64,000 nt of DNA. Source: Pseudalkalibacillus salsuginis. Lineage in GTDB: Bacteria; Bacillota; Bacilli; Bacillales; Fictibacillaceae. The stretch lies in the NCBI RefSeq assembly GCF_021646685.1, contig NZ_JAKJHW010000005.1, forward strand, positions 124,001 through 188,000, read 5' to 3'. Every line of letters starts with the position of its first letter. Positions within the stretch are counted from its first letter, which is position 1. The notes under the pieces are model-generated. The model worked only from the letters and a program-made list of their open reading frames with translations, did no database searches and was not told the origin of the DNA. The position numbers were made by a program, and so were the translations under genes. Shown here one piece after another: positions 43,904-51,766 of this stretch.

Positions 43904-44545
43904 GTGACATTAAAAATTAAAATCTACTCAGATTACGTGTGACCATTCTGTTATTTAGCGGAGGTTCCGCTAGGAGAGGCAATAGAAGGAAAAGATGTTG
44001 AAGTTGAATGGATGCCGTTCGAACTGAGGCCTGAACCAGTTCCTACCCTTGATCCAAACTCTGATTATATACAGCATGCATGGCACGAGTCTGTCAAGCC
44101 GATTTCCCAAAAACTAGGGGTCGAAATGAACCTGCCCCCGGTCCAGCCGAGAACATACCTGGCTTTTGAGGGATTTCAATATGCGAAAGAACATGGTAAA
44201 GCTAACGATTATAACCACCGAATTTCTCAAGCCTTTTTTGAAGAGGGAAGAGATATCGGTCAACTTGATGTTCTTGTCGATCTTGCTGAAGAAATTGGCT
44301 TGAATGGGACGGAATATCGTGCAGCGCTTGAATCGAGAAAGTATAAGGAGCGTCATCAAGCAGCGTTACGGAACTCAACAGAACAAGGTATCAAAGCGGT
44401 TCCGACCTACATGATCGGAGAGAGGAAACTACAAGGTCTATACCCGGCTGACCGTCTTTCGGAAATCATTGATAAAGAACTGAATAAACAACCCGGCAAC
44501 GGCAAGACCGATGACCTTGAAGGATCATCAGGCGAAAACTACTGA
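43904..44545 (+). CDS. FrnE-like DsbA-family oxidoreductase with an in-frame UGA at the CxxC motif
   Basis: GTG at 43904, 8 bases after AAGGAGG, opens MTLKIKIYSDYV, then TGA (43940-43942), then PFCYLAEVPLGEA, all in the frame of the remaining protein. FrnE proteins read SDYVCPFC here, so the stop replaces the first active-site cysteine. The rest is intact: VEWMPFELRPEP, LAFEGFQYAKEHGKANDYNH, and the cis-Pro region AVPTYMIG. If UGA is read as selenocysteine, the product is a 213-residue thiol/selenol oxidoreductase; if not, it is a pseudogene. A hairpin at 43956-43972 fits a bacterial SECIS. Confidence 0.7.
43956..43972 (+). promoter_or_regulatory. SECIS-like hairpin 13 bases after the UGA
   Basis: TAGCGG and CCGCTA form a 6-bp stem closed by AGGTT. 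The loop begins 19 bases after the UGA and has G at positions 2 and 3. Bacterial SECIS elements such as E. coli fdhF have an AGGUCU loop beginning 17 bases after UGA. Confidence 0.45.
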
Positions 44546-44568
44546 AACCCTCAGTAGTTTTTTCCGTT
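44538..44568 (+). terminator. Terminator of the FrnE-like gene
   Basis: AACTACTGA pairs with TCAGTAGTT around AACCC, followed by TTTTTCC. The intact terminator argues that the unit is still transcribed as a gene. Confidence 0.8.
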
Positions 44569-44576
44569 TGTACCGA

Positions 44577-44760
44577 TGCAATAACACTCAGTTGATGCAA
44601 ATGACGACTGCTCTGATCCAATAAATGTAATAAGTGTGCAATCAAATTTTGGTATCGCGCAATTATTTTTATTTCGATGCGATTATTTCATGGAATCGCG
44701 CAATTATTTTTGAAATCGTGAAATTCTCTCGTGAAATCGCGCAATTATCGTAGATCTGAG
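44577..44760. repeat. 20-21 bp period TGCAAT array, 9 units
   Basis: TGCAAT-like words (TGCAAT, TGCAAA, TCCAAT, TGCGAT, CGCAAT, TGAAAT) start at 44577, 44596, 44617, 44637, 44658, 44678, 44699, 44719 and 44740. The spacing is 19, then 21/20 alternating. Later units approach the consensus CGCAATTATTTTTGAAAT. Confidence 0.87.
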
Positions 44761-44837
44761 AAACGGAACCTAAACAGAGAAGGGATCTAGGCTCTTCCTG
44801 GAGAATACCCTTGTAAAAGAATAGAGGAGATGATCCG

Positions 44838-45796
44838 ATGATCCTAAAAGAACGCAAAATGCCCATCAAAATCAAGAAATTACAGGCATTACTAAGACGG
44901 TTGCCAGCTAACCATCAAAAAAGAATCCAGATTGAATAGGAACTTGCTAAATCGATGGCGGGATACCGTGGTGAAAAATCTATTGATTACTACCTGGGTC
45001 TCTTATCTGAAAAACAATTTGGTATTTTTCATGATTTAAGGCTGAAAAACGGAAGAGGTTGCTTTCAAATAGACACGCTGGTTATATCACCATCTTTTTT
45101 TCTCATCATAGAAGTGAAGAACATTGCAGGCACTCTCTATTTCAATAATAAAAAGGACCAGCTGATAAGGACAATTGAGGACAAGGTAGAAGGTCTCCCT
45201 GATCCATTTTTACAGGTATTCAATCAAAAGATTCAGCTTGAGAAATGGCTGCTTCAAAATAAATTTCCCCGGATGCCCCTTGAACACCTCGTTGTAATCA
45301 GTAATCCCTCCACAATCATCAAAACGACACAATACATCCCAGAACTCATCCATAATGGGAACATCCCGCAAAAAGTTCAACAGCTTACCCAGAGATATAA
45401 ATTTGAACACCTTCCGACAAAAGAACTTAAGAAACGGTCCTCTCGATTATTAAAAAAACACACGCCCGCTGATCCGGATATACTTAAACTCCTTCCATCA
45501 ATCAAAGTGAACTGCTTAGAGGAGTATTTTGTTATCAATGTTCAACTGTGGGAATGAAAAGGCTATCTGCAAAATGGGAATGCCCTTCTTGTCATTTTTC
45601 TTCGAAAGATGCTCATCTGGAAACTCTGCAAGATTATGCCCTCCTCATCGATCGTTTCATAACGAATCAAAAGTTGAGAAACTTCTTACACATTTCCTCC
45701 AGATCGACCTCTACAAGACTATTAAAATCCATGCAAATGAAGCATTCAGGCTTTACAAAAGGCCGAGTTTATGAGCTGCCTTTGGAGATTCAATAG
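44838..45796 (+). pseudogene. NERD-domain protein broken by an amber stop and a frameshift
   Basis: ATG at 44838 (GAGGAG, 7 bases) opens MILKERKMPIKIKKLQALLR, then TAG at 44937-44939, then in frame ELAKSMAGYRGEKSIDYYLG. The NERD core follows (FHDLRLKNGRGCFQIDTLVI, FFLIIEVKNIAGTL). Near 45545 the frame shifts into a C-terminal zinc-ribbon piece (WECPSCHFSSKDAHLETLQD). Two lesions make this a clear pseudogene. NERD proteins are nuclease-related and often act on DNA. Confidence 0.82.
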
Positions 45797-45863
45797 TATT
45801 TCTTTAACTTTGAGGAATAAAGCCGATATAAAAGGAAATCATCCGCTTGTGGAGGTTCAGTCA

Positions 45864-46319
45864 ATGGCAATTGCTGCAGCAGAACATATTACAAATTTAT
45901 TGAATGGGACAATCAATGTCATAAAAACAGTCATACCGATAGAATTCCAAATGGGGAAGCCCCAAAGCGAAGTCGATCTTCACCTGAAGGAAGAGGAACA
46001 AGTCGGTGTCATCATAGGTCTTGAAAAAGAAATCAATGGATCTCTTCTTTTCCTGGCGTCCAGGGCGTTTTTTGGAGAATGCGGGAATAAGATGTACGGC
46101 ATGCCCTTTGAAGGTGAAATGCTTGAATCCTTTGTTAGAGAGTTAGGCAATATCTTAGCAGGCAATATTGCGACCCAGTTATCAAATGAGGATATTACAG
46201 TTGATATCACAACGCCACGGATTGTAAGCGAAGTATCCATAACAGATGCTGAGAAACAATTATCTATACCATTGAAATTTGGGTCAGAAGAACTGACGAT
46301 TGTGTTTGCTGTCTATTAA
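45864..46319 (+). CDS. cheX: Chemotaxis protein CheX (CheY-P phosphatase family)
   Basis: The 151-residue protein has the CheC/CheX/FliY-family motif ExxN in SFVRELGNILAGNIATQL, with VGVIIGLEKEINGSLLFLAS before it. CheX dephosphorylates CheY-P and acts as a dimer. There are no other chemotaxis genes in this window. ATG at 45864 is 9 bases after GGAGG; the open frame extends upstream into the NERD relic. Confidence 0.8.
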   Translation: MAIAAAEHITNLLNGTINVIKTVIPIEFQMGKPQSEVDLHLKEEEQVGVIIGLEKEINGSLLFLASRAFFGECGNKMYGMPFEGEMLESFVRELGNILAGNIATQLSNEDITVDITTPRIVSEVSITDAEKQLSIPLKFGSEELTIVFAVY

Positions 46320-46321
46320 AT

Positions 46322-46362
46322 GAAAAAGGAACTGCCACCCATTGGTGCAGTCCCTTTTATGA
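46322..46362. terminator. Bidirectional terminator between cheX and the yflT-like gene
   Basis: AAAAGGAACTGC and GCAGTCCCTTTT pair around CACCCATTGGT, giving T runs on both strands between two convergent genes. Confidence 0.82.
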
Positions 46363-46367
46363 AATGT

Positions 46368-46718
46368 TCATACCCAGTCTTGCACTTTATCGTGATCAGT
46401 AACCAACATAAGGATTCGTCCTTCATCCAATCTTTCCTCATATTGATCAGCCTCTTGTTGGGATAAGCCCATTTCTTTAAATTTAGCTCTTAATTCGTCA
46501 CCTTTTTTATTAAAGATGTTTCCGACTGCTGTGTCGAGGCCCATTTCTTTGACACCGACCGTGTTGGCGTCTGCATTTCTAGCTACTCTGTTCGTCCGAT
46601 CTTCATCATGGGAGATCACATACACATCGTCTTTATCAAGTCCTCGGTTTTGCAACTCTTTCACATCGTTTTTCAATTCTTCATCATTAACATACTCTCG
46701 TACGATAGGTTTTGCCAT
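46368..46718 (-). CDS. YflT-family general stress protein
   Basis: The 116-residue acidic protein matches the heat-induced stress family YflT: VREYVNDEELKNDVKELQNR, DVYVISHDEDRTNRVA and EGRILMLVTD. In B. subtilis such proteins belong to the SigB regulon. No convincing SigB promoter (GTTTAA, GGGTAT) was found; the nearest is GTTTAT followed by GTGATA. AAAAGGAGG precedes the ATG. Confidence 0.85.
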   Translation of the reverse strand: MAKPIVREYVNDEELKNDVKELQNRGLDKDDVYVISHDEDRTNRVARNADANTVGVKEMGLDTAVGNIFNKKGDELRAKFKEMGLSQQEADQYEERLDEGRILMLVTDHDKVQDWV

Positions 46719-46921
46719 TTTAAAAAACCTCCTTTTGTTAATGTATTACTGTAATATCACATTTAAAGGGGGAATAAACGTATCTCACCCGAAAAACCTA
46801 TTAAATGTTTTTTACGTCGAAATAACAATTGTTGCGAAGATTAAATTCACAGCTTAGAAGGTTAAGTGTAAAGGAAATGGGAAAAGGGTAAGATGAATAC
46901 AACCTGAAGGAGGAGCTAGAA

Positions 46922-47287
46922 TTGCCAAATAAAAACAGCTTAGAAAATTGTACATCCTCTGTAAATTGTGTGTCCTCTGTAAGTGATAATCAAAAACATA
47001 ACATTGCACCGATTTCATATAACGGTTCCAGCGAACATGCTTACGAGACATTGCTCAAGGTGTTAAACAGTATGAAAAACACAGATATTACGGAAATGGA
47101 AAAGAATTATATCCGTGCTGAATGTAAATCGAATTGGTTGAAGTTAACCGCTGAGCTTGAGTTTTTAATTGATGAACAGACGAAAATCATTGACGTACGT
47201 TCAGCGTCCAGGAAAGGGGTTCCAGACTTCGGTGCAAATCGAAAAAGGGTTGAACGAATCAGGCAAAAGTTCATCCAGAAAGTCTAA
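46922..47287 (+). CDS. DUF1499 protein
   Basis: The 121-residue protein carries the DUF1499 pattern: EHAYETLLKVLNSMKNTDIT, YIRAECKSNWLKLTAELEFL and RSASRKGVPDFGANRKRVE. Function is unknown. It starts at TTG (46922), eight bases after AAGGAGG, since no ATG fits. Confidence 0.82.
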   Translation: MPNKNSLENCTSSVNCVSSVSDNQKHNIAPISYNGSSEHAYETLLKVLNSMKNTDITEMEKNYIRAECKSNWLKLTAELEFLIDEQTKIIDVRSASRKGVPDFGANRKRVERIRQKFIQKV

Positions 47288-47303
47288 AAGGGTGGAGATG
47301 ATA

Positions 47304-47405
47304 ATGGCAAAAGCAGTTGAAAAGCCCTTGTCAATTCCATTCTTTTTGTTTTTTTATCGTAATTATCAGCAAGGAAAAAGTTTCATAACCGATATTACGT
47401 CCTAA
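47304..47405 (+). CDS. Possible 33-residue hydrophobic small protein
   Basis: ATG lies 7 bases after GGTGGAG, 16 bases after the DUF1499 stop. The product reads MAKAVEKPLSIPFFLFFYRN, followed by YQQGKSFITDITS. Its aromatic hydrophobic core suggests membrane contact. No family was recognised. Confidence 0.4.
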   Translation: MAKAVEKPLSIPFFLFFYRNYQQGKSFITDITS

Positions 47406-47450
47406 CTTGTGCTAATCCGATTGAATTTTAATAGAAGAAGGTAAGATTGA

Positions 47451-47496
47451 TAGAAGACTTTGGCTTGCCATAGCAAATACCAAAGTTTTTTGTAGA
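47451..47496 (+). terminator. Terminator after the DUF1499 unit
   Basis: ACTTTGG and CCAAAGT flank an 18-base loop and are followed by TTTTTG. Confidence 0.7.
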
Positions 47497-47655
47497 TAAT
47501 TTCTTTGCTCTGGCATTCAGATTGTGACAAACATTGAGTCAACTCATTAGGTATACTTGGACACATAACCGAATAAGATGATAAGTTCCGGGCATGAGGA
47601 GGTGTATGGCAGCTTCGGAACAAATGATGAAAGAGAAAGGGGCTTAGGTTTCATT

Positions 47656-47868
47656 ATGAGCGAATTCGTTACGTATATTTTGGTGGTATGGCTTTCCATA
47701 ATGAGTATTGTCCGGATTAAACACCAAGACTTGAACGATAAGCAAAATGGATATCTTCCCGATCGTGTTCCGTTCGTCGGAGTCAGAGAGTTTGAAGCGA
47801 ACATCCTGAATCGAAGTGTGTATGTCTTTTACCGACTGAAGAGGCATGTGGTTTGGGATACCTCATAA
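47656..47868 (+). CDS. Small single-pass membrane protein
   Basis: ATG at 47656 opens MSEFVTYILVVWLSIMSIVR, one transmembrane helix followed by a basic, aromatic tail. The frame is open from 47578, but that stretch lacks a ribosome site; AAAGGGG lies 14 bases before 47656, so the start is uncertain. The family is not recognised. Confidence 0.5.
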   Translation: MSEFVTYILVVWLSIMSIVRIKHQDLNDKQNGYLPDRVPFVGVREFEANILNRSVYVFYRLKRHVVWDTS

Positions 47869-47890
47869 AATAGAACGATTCTACCGAAAG

Positions 47891-47919
47891 TTGTACGTAC
47901 AGGAGAAGCCCTTTATAAT
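47891..47919 (+). promoter_or_regulatory. Sigma-A-type promoter of the ywdI-like gene
   Basis: TTGTAC (47891-47896), 17 bp, TATAAT (47914-47919), 34 bases before the start codon. Confidence 0.7.
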
Positions 47920-47953
47920 GAGGAAAGAATGATGTGAAGAAAGAGGGATTCTC

Positions 47954-48232
47954 TTGAGTATACAATCCAGTTTAGTCGTACAGAAAATGATTGATCGCCT
48001 TGAATCTATAAAAGGAGAGGTTGATGAAAACTCATCTTCGCGCCAGGTTCGCAATGAACTGAGCGCAATAAAAGCTTATTGTGACTTGTTGATGGAGGCG
48101 ACCGACCATAAGCCGTCAGCGCCTAGTACGGTAGAAGTTAAAAAAACGAGTCCAGCGCCTGTCCGGGACGTGTCCGCTAAGCGTTCAAAAGAAGATGAAG
48201 ATGTGAACGGGGATTCAATATTTGATTTTTAA
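47954..48232 (+). CDS. YwdI-family protein
   Basis: The 92-residue protein starts at TTG, 6 bases after GAGGG: MSIQSSLVVQKMIDRLESIK, then a helical stretch with RNELSAIKAYCDLLM, a Pro/Lys linker and a terminal DSIFDF. This matches YwdI, a conserved Bacillus protein of unknown function whose gene lies near ywdK, gerQ and cwlJ in B. subtilis, as here. Confidence 0.75.
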   Translation: MSIQSSLVVQKMIDRLESIKGEVDENSSSRQVRNELSAIKAYCDLLMEATDHKPSAPSTVEVKKTSPAPVRDVSAKRSKEDEDVNGDSIFDF

Positions 48233-48276
48233 TCCTGGTTAAATTTAATGTGCTTTTTGTGAAAAAATGGATTTAA

Positions 48277-48396
48277 GCAAAATTCGCGACAGTCCTTGGG
48301 GAAAGCGAGCCAGGCGATGCCCCCACAGATAGCGAGGGAGAAGGGTTTTCTGGTTGCCCTCTGAAAGGGAGAGGGTTTTGCAAAATCAACAATGAA
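48277..48396. repeat. Family D repeat without a family A body
   Basis: AATTCGCGACAGTCCTTGGGG, AAGCGAGCCAGGCGATGCCC and CCCACAGATAGCGAGGGAG are followed by CTGAAAGGGAGAGGG and AAATCAACAATGAAG. It is the simplest D copy here and shows where A bodies sit in the composite copies. Confidence 0.65.
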
Positions 48397-48621
48397 GTAT
48401 ACAAGCGTATTTTTAAAAGACTAAAATGTTTCAAAGGACACTCATTTGTAGCCTTTGGAACATCCCTCATAAGGAAAAAGGGAGTACTCCTCCATGCTAC
48501 CATTACCGCAAAAAAACCTGTGATCAGCATTGTCATTGCTGATTATATTGAAGTGCGGAAGAATGAGCATGGTTTGCGAGTCGCTCCCTTATTGAAGTTG
48601 TATTATTTGATGTATGAGTAG
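48397..48621 (+). pseudogene. Possible coding relic beside the family D repeat
   Basis: A forward frame without a start codon encodes FKGHSFVAFGTSLIRKKGVL, then LHATITAKKPVISIVIADYI, then EVRKNEHGLRVAPLLKLYYL and stops at 48621, overlapping the convergent alpha-glucosidase end by 19 bases. The composition looks protein-like. I do not recognise it. Confidence 0.3.
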
Positions 48622-50240
48622 ATTCTTGCCTCATGAGGACGTAATGTCATGTACCGGTTCGATACCGTTCCCGGTACGTCTTGGTAGTTTGAAATCTTTA
48701 ATTCAGCATTGATGCTTTCTTCAGGTAAAGTCAGTTCGTAATTTTCATCCGAATGGTTCAGGACAATCAGCCAAGTATGATCCTCCAAGTTCCTTGTATA
48801 CATATAAAGCCGTTCGTCCTCTTCGGACAGATCAGCATAATCACCATAGACCATTACGTCATTCTCTTTTCGGAGAGCAATCAACTTTTGATAGTAGTAA
48901 AAAATCGAATGGGGATCGTCTAATGCCTTTTCTACATTGATTTCTTCATAATTCGGATTTACCGCTATCCAAGCTTCTCCGTCTGTGAAACCTGCATTTT
49001 CAGAAGCGTCCCATTGAACGGGTGTCCGGGAGTTATCACGGCTTAAAGGTTTCAGTTCTTTAAACACCTCTTGTGGATCCCGTTCTTTACCCACTTCTTC
49101 TTCATATTTGTTTTTCATGGCGATATCTTGATAATCGTCAATTGAATCGAAATCCACACCTGTCATGCCGATTTCTTCACCTTGAAAAATATAGGGTGTC
49201 CCTGGGAGTGTATGCACCATTGTTGCGAGCAGTTTGGCAGATTCTTCACGATACGTTCCGTCGTTTCCGTATCTTGTCACTTGTCTCGTGTGGTCATGAT
49301 TATTGAGGAATTGAGAGTTCCACCCTTTACCGAACATGCCTTCAAACCATTCCCTTTGTATGTCCTTGAATTGGAGCATATTCCATTCCGGCATATCGTC
49401 TGCTACCTGGAAATGAAAGAGAGTATCAAGCTCACCTCTGTCTTCTCCAACGTATTTCAATCCATCTTCAGGGGTGACAAAAGGGATTTCCCCGACTGTC
49501 ATAATATCGTAATGGCGAAGTACTTTCTCATTCATTTCCTGTAGATATTGATGGATCCCCGGATTATTTCCCAGATAATTGATTTTTTCCGGCTTTTCAG
49601 CATCAGGAAAGCCTTCTATTTTCGCCAGGAGGTTGATGACATCCATCCGGAACCCATTAATCCCTTTATCAAGCCAAAACTTCATCATATCGAAAATTGA
49701 TTCCCTCACTTTTGGGTTCCGCCAATTGAGGTCAGGCTGCTCGACAGCAAACGAATGGAAGTAATACTGTCCTGTTTTGTCATCATATTCCCATGTGGAC
49801 GGTGTAAAATACGAACGCCAATTATTCGGCGGTCCTCCATCCGGTTTGGGGTCTCTCCAGATATACCAGTCTCTTTTAGGATTATCTATAGATGACCGTG
49901 ACTCCTGGAACCAATTGTGTTGATCAGATGTATGGTTGACGACAAGGTCCATGATCAGTTTCATATCCCGTTTATGGGCCTCTTCTAAAAGCCTCTCCCA
50001 ATCTTCAATTGTCCCAGCCTTATCCATGATCGCTCGATAATCAGAAATATCGTATCCATTGTCTTTATCAGGAGACTCATAGACAGGATTCAACCAGATG
50101 ACATCCACACCAAGCTTTTTGATGTAGTCCAACTTCTGTATGACACCGTTTATATCTCCGTATCCGTCCCCGTCTGTATCATAAAAACTCCTCCAGTAAA
50201 CTTGATAGACGACTGCTTCTTTCCACCATTTTCGTTTCAA
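48603..50240 (-). CDS. malL: GH13 alpha-glucosidase (oligo-1,6-glucosidase/MalL type)
   Basis: This cytosolic 545-residue enzyme hydrolyses alpha-1,4/1,6 oligosaccharides. The GH13 regions are DLVVNHTSDQH, GFRMDVINLL (nucleophile Asp), TVGEIPFV (acid/base Glu) and NNHDHTRQ (stabilising Asp). The chosen TTG at 50240 lies 9 bases after AAGGAGG and gives KRKWWKEAVVYQVYWRSFYD, the normal N-terminus. The open frame extends 27 bases further. It stands alone without sugar transport genes. Confidence 0.9.
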   Translation of the reverse strand: MKRKWWKEAVVYQVYWRSFYDTDGDGYGDINGVIQKLDYIKKLGVDVIWLNPVYESPDKDNGYDISDYRAIMDKAGTIEDWERLLEEAHKRDMKLIMDLVVNHTSDQHNWFQESRSSIDNPKRDWYIWRDPKPDGGPPNNWRSYFTPSTWEYDDKTGQYYFHSFAVEQPDLNWRNPKVRESIFDMMKFWLDKGINGFRMDVINLLAKIEGFPDAEKPEKINYLGNNPGIHQYLQEMNEKVLRHYDIMTVGEIPFVTPEDGLKYVGEDRGELDTLFHFQVADDMPEWNMLQFKDIQREWFEGMFGKGWNSQFLNNHDHTRQVTRYGNDGTYREESAKLLATMVHTLPGTPYIFQGEEIGMTGVDFDSIDDYQDIAMKNKYEEEVGKERDPQEVFKELKPLSRDNSRTPVQWDASENAGFTDGEAWIAVNPNYEEINVEKALDDPHSIFYYYQKLIALRKENDVMVYGDYADLSEEDERLYMYTRNLEDHTWLIVLNHSDENYELTLPEESINAELKISNYQDVPGTVSNRYMTLRPHEARIYSYIK

Positions 50241-50727
50241 CGAACAGGACCTCCTTATAGGAATCACATGTATATGCAGGATGCTTTACTATCATTATCC
50301 AATGGATAAAAGGAAGTGTAAAGTAAGAGGAAAGATGAAGAAGGTAGGATTGGAGAGGTTTTCATTTTCCAGCACACGTCCTTTTCTTATCCTGTGGTTA
50401 AGCGTCCTGAGGTACTTAAATCACGAAAAATAGATTGTGAGGGTCTCAGGATGTATACATTTAAACGTCTTCACTATCGGCATTTTCTGGTGGTATGGAA
50501 GGGATCACGGAAAAAGATATCGGACTCGATTCAGTGAATCCTGTCTGGTCGTTTTCATATTCCAGTAAAGAAATAAATGGGACGATAGGCACGAACATAG
50601 AATACCCGAAAAGCCTCATGGTCAAAGGGTGTTCTCTTTTTTATACTAGAAATAAGAACAAACGTTCGTATTTTGTTTGTTTTTTTACGAATTTATTTTG
50701 CTTTACTTATAAAGGGAGGGATGCAGA
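50241..50727. other. Intergenic region ahead of the split-sigma cassette
   Basis: The region carries the LexA-like box (50655-50668). ATG at 50451 opens a 28-residue frame MYTFKRLHYRHFLVVWKGSR with weak GAGGG support; a longer open frame at 50495-50731 has no ribosome site. Neither is convincing. Confidence 0.4.
50655..50668. promoter_or_regulatory. LexA-like (SOS) box
   Basis: AGAACAAACGTTCG differs from the Bacillus LexA consensus CGAAC-N4-GTTCG only at the first base. It lies 60 bases before the sigO-like gene. Confidence 0.6.
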
Positions 50728-51252
50728 ATGAGAGATGCGCAGCGTATATTACACCAGTTAGAAAGACAAGGAAATCTCTTATCAGCATTTATAAGTCACC
50801 AAGATAATCGGAGTGAGATGCTGCAATTCATCATGTCACCATCGGCGGATCAATATAGGGAATTAAATCATCGCTTCCAACAATTTTGTTTTGAATGCCG
50901 ATTCATCCATTACATGTCCAAATTTATTTATTATCAATCGATTAATTATATACGCAAGGTTCGGAAAATCCAGTCTCGTGCCCTATCTGATCGGTATAAC
51001 GAGAAGTATATGACAGAGGATGAACCATCAAAAAAGTTTATCCAGACTGAATTCGAATGCCCAATATTGGACCAGGCCATCATGAAGCTGACGGTTCACC
51101 AAAGGAAGGTCATCCATCTTCATTACCAGAAAGATTGGAAGTTAAGGGAGATTGCAGATTCGTTGAATGTAAGTCCACAATCCATATCGAAGACACATAG
51201 ACGTGCACTTGATCATCTGAAAAAATGGATGGAGGGTGAAAAATATGCTTGA
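50728..51252 (+). CDS. SigO-like sigma factor subunit (sigma-4 type)
   Basis: The 174-residue protein ends in a sigma region 4 helix-turn-helix: QAIMKLTVHQRKVIHLHYQK then WKLREIADSLNVSPQSISKT HRRALDHL. The N-terminal part is helical and not a normal region 2. With the YvrJ-like and RsoA-like genes behind it, this resembles the B. subtilis SigO-RsoA two-subunit sigma factor, in which SigO supplies region 4 and RsoA region 2. GGGAGG lies 8 bases before the ATG. A LexA-like box is upstream. Confidence 0.75.
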   Translation: MRDAQRILHQLERQGNLLSAFISHQDNRSEMLQFIMSPSADQYRELNHRFQQFCFECRFIHYMSKFIYYQSINYIRKVRKIQSRALSDRYNEKYMTEDEPSKKFIQTEFECPILDQAIMKLTVHQRKVIHLHYQKDWKLREIADSLNVSPQSISKTHRRALDHLKKWMEGEKYA

Positions 51253-51454
51253 AGGTACGAATGTCGTAGGCTGGTTCAATCTGATTTCAAATATCGGCTT
51301 TCCCACAGTCGTAGCCCTTTATCTTCTGTTTCAATTCGAAAAAAGGCTCGCCAATCTGGAGAGCTCCATTCATAGAATCGGAGAGTATTTGGAAGAGAGG
51401 AATGAAAAACATGGATTTATACGGAAGCGTTCAAAAGGCAAAGAAAAGCAATGA
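51245..51454 (+). CDS. YvrJ-family small membrane protein
   Basis: The 69-residue protein has one membrane helix (ISNIGFPTVVALYLLFQFEK) and a short coiled tail, matching YvrJ, whose gene lies near sigO in B. subtilis. ATG at 51245, 8 bases after GGAGGG, overlaps the sigO-like stop by 8 bases. Confidence 0.75.
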   Translation: MLEGTNVVGWFNLISNIGFPTVVALYLLFQFEKRLANLESSIHRIGEYLEERNEKHGFIRKRSKGKEKQ

Positions 51455-51683
51455 CGAATCATCCATACAATATATATTGGGGTGTCTTGAGCCGAAAATC
51501 AAACAGACGATCTTTTCAATGGAAAAACAGTATCAGGAAGATATTGAGCAAGAGGTAAAACTTCGGATCATCGAAGCGGTCCGGGTTTATGATACGGATC
51601 ATTTGCTAAGTTTAAAAGAAGTATTGGGAAAATCAGAACATGGACAGGCTATTCTTAAAAGAATAAATAATGACAATTTTTAG
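51411..51683 (+). CDS. RsoA-like co-sigma subunit (sigma-2 type)
   Basis: The 90-residue protein MDLYGSVQKAKKSNDESSIQ...YQEDIEQEVKLRIIEAVRVY matches region 2.1-2.2 of sigma factors, the part that binds core RNA polymerase, as in RsoA. It overlaps the yvrJ-like gene by 44 bases. ATG at 51411 is 10 bases after GAGAGG; an earlier ATG at 51402 is too close to that site. Confidence 0.68.
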   Translation: MDLYGSVQKAKKSNDESSIQYILGCLEPKIKQTIFSMEKQYQEDIEQEVKLRIIEAVRVYDTDHLLSLKEVLGKSEHGQAILKRINNDNF

Positions 51684-51766
51684 ACCTCTGTTGGCAAGTG
51701 AATCGATTTTCATTACACTTGAAGAAGCAATATATCGATAATCTATGATACCAAAGGAGTAGGATC

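Noticed and set aside
44577-44760. CRISPR array
   Set aside because: The repeats are 6-bp words in a 20-bp period without conserved 24-40 bp repeats or unique spacers, and no cas genes are present.
44937-44939. Amber codon in the NERD gene as pyrrolysine or programmed readthrough
   Set aside because: A second lesion (frameshift near 45545) in the same gene points to decay.
46719-46860. SigB promoter for the YflT-like gene
   Set aside because: Only GTTTAT with a distant GTGATA was found; the -10 match is too poor.
50495-50731. 78-codon frame before the sigma cassette
   Set aside because: No ribosome site, unnatural Phe/Cys-rich end, and it spans the LexA-like box and the promoter region.
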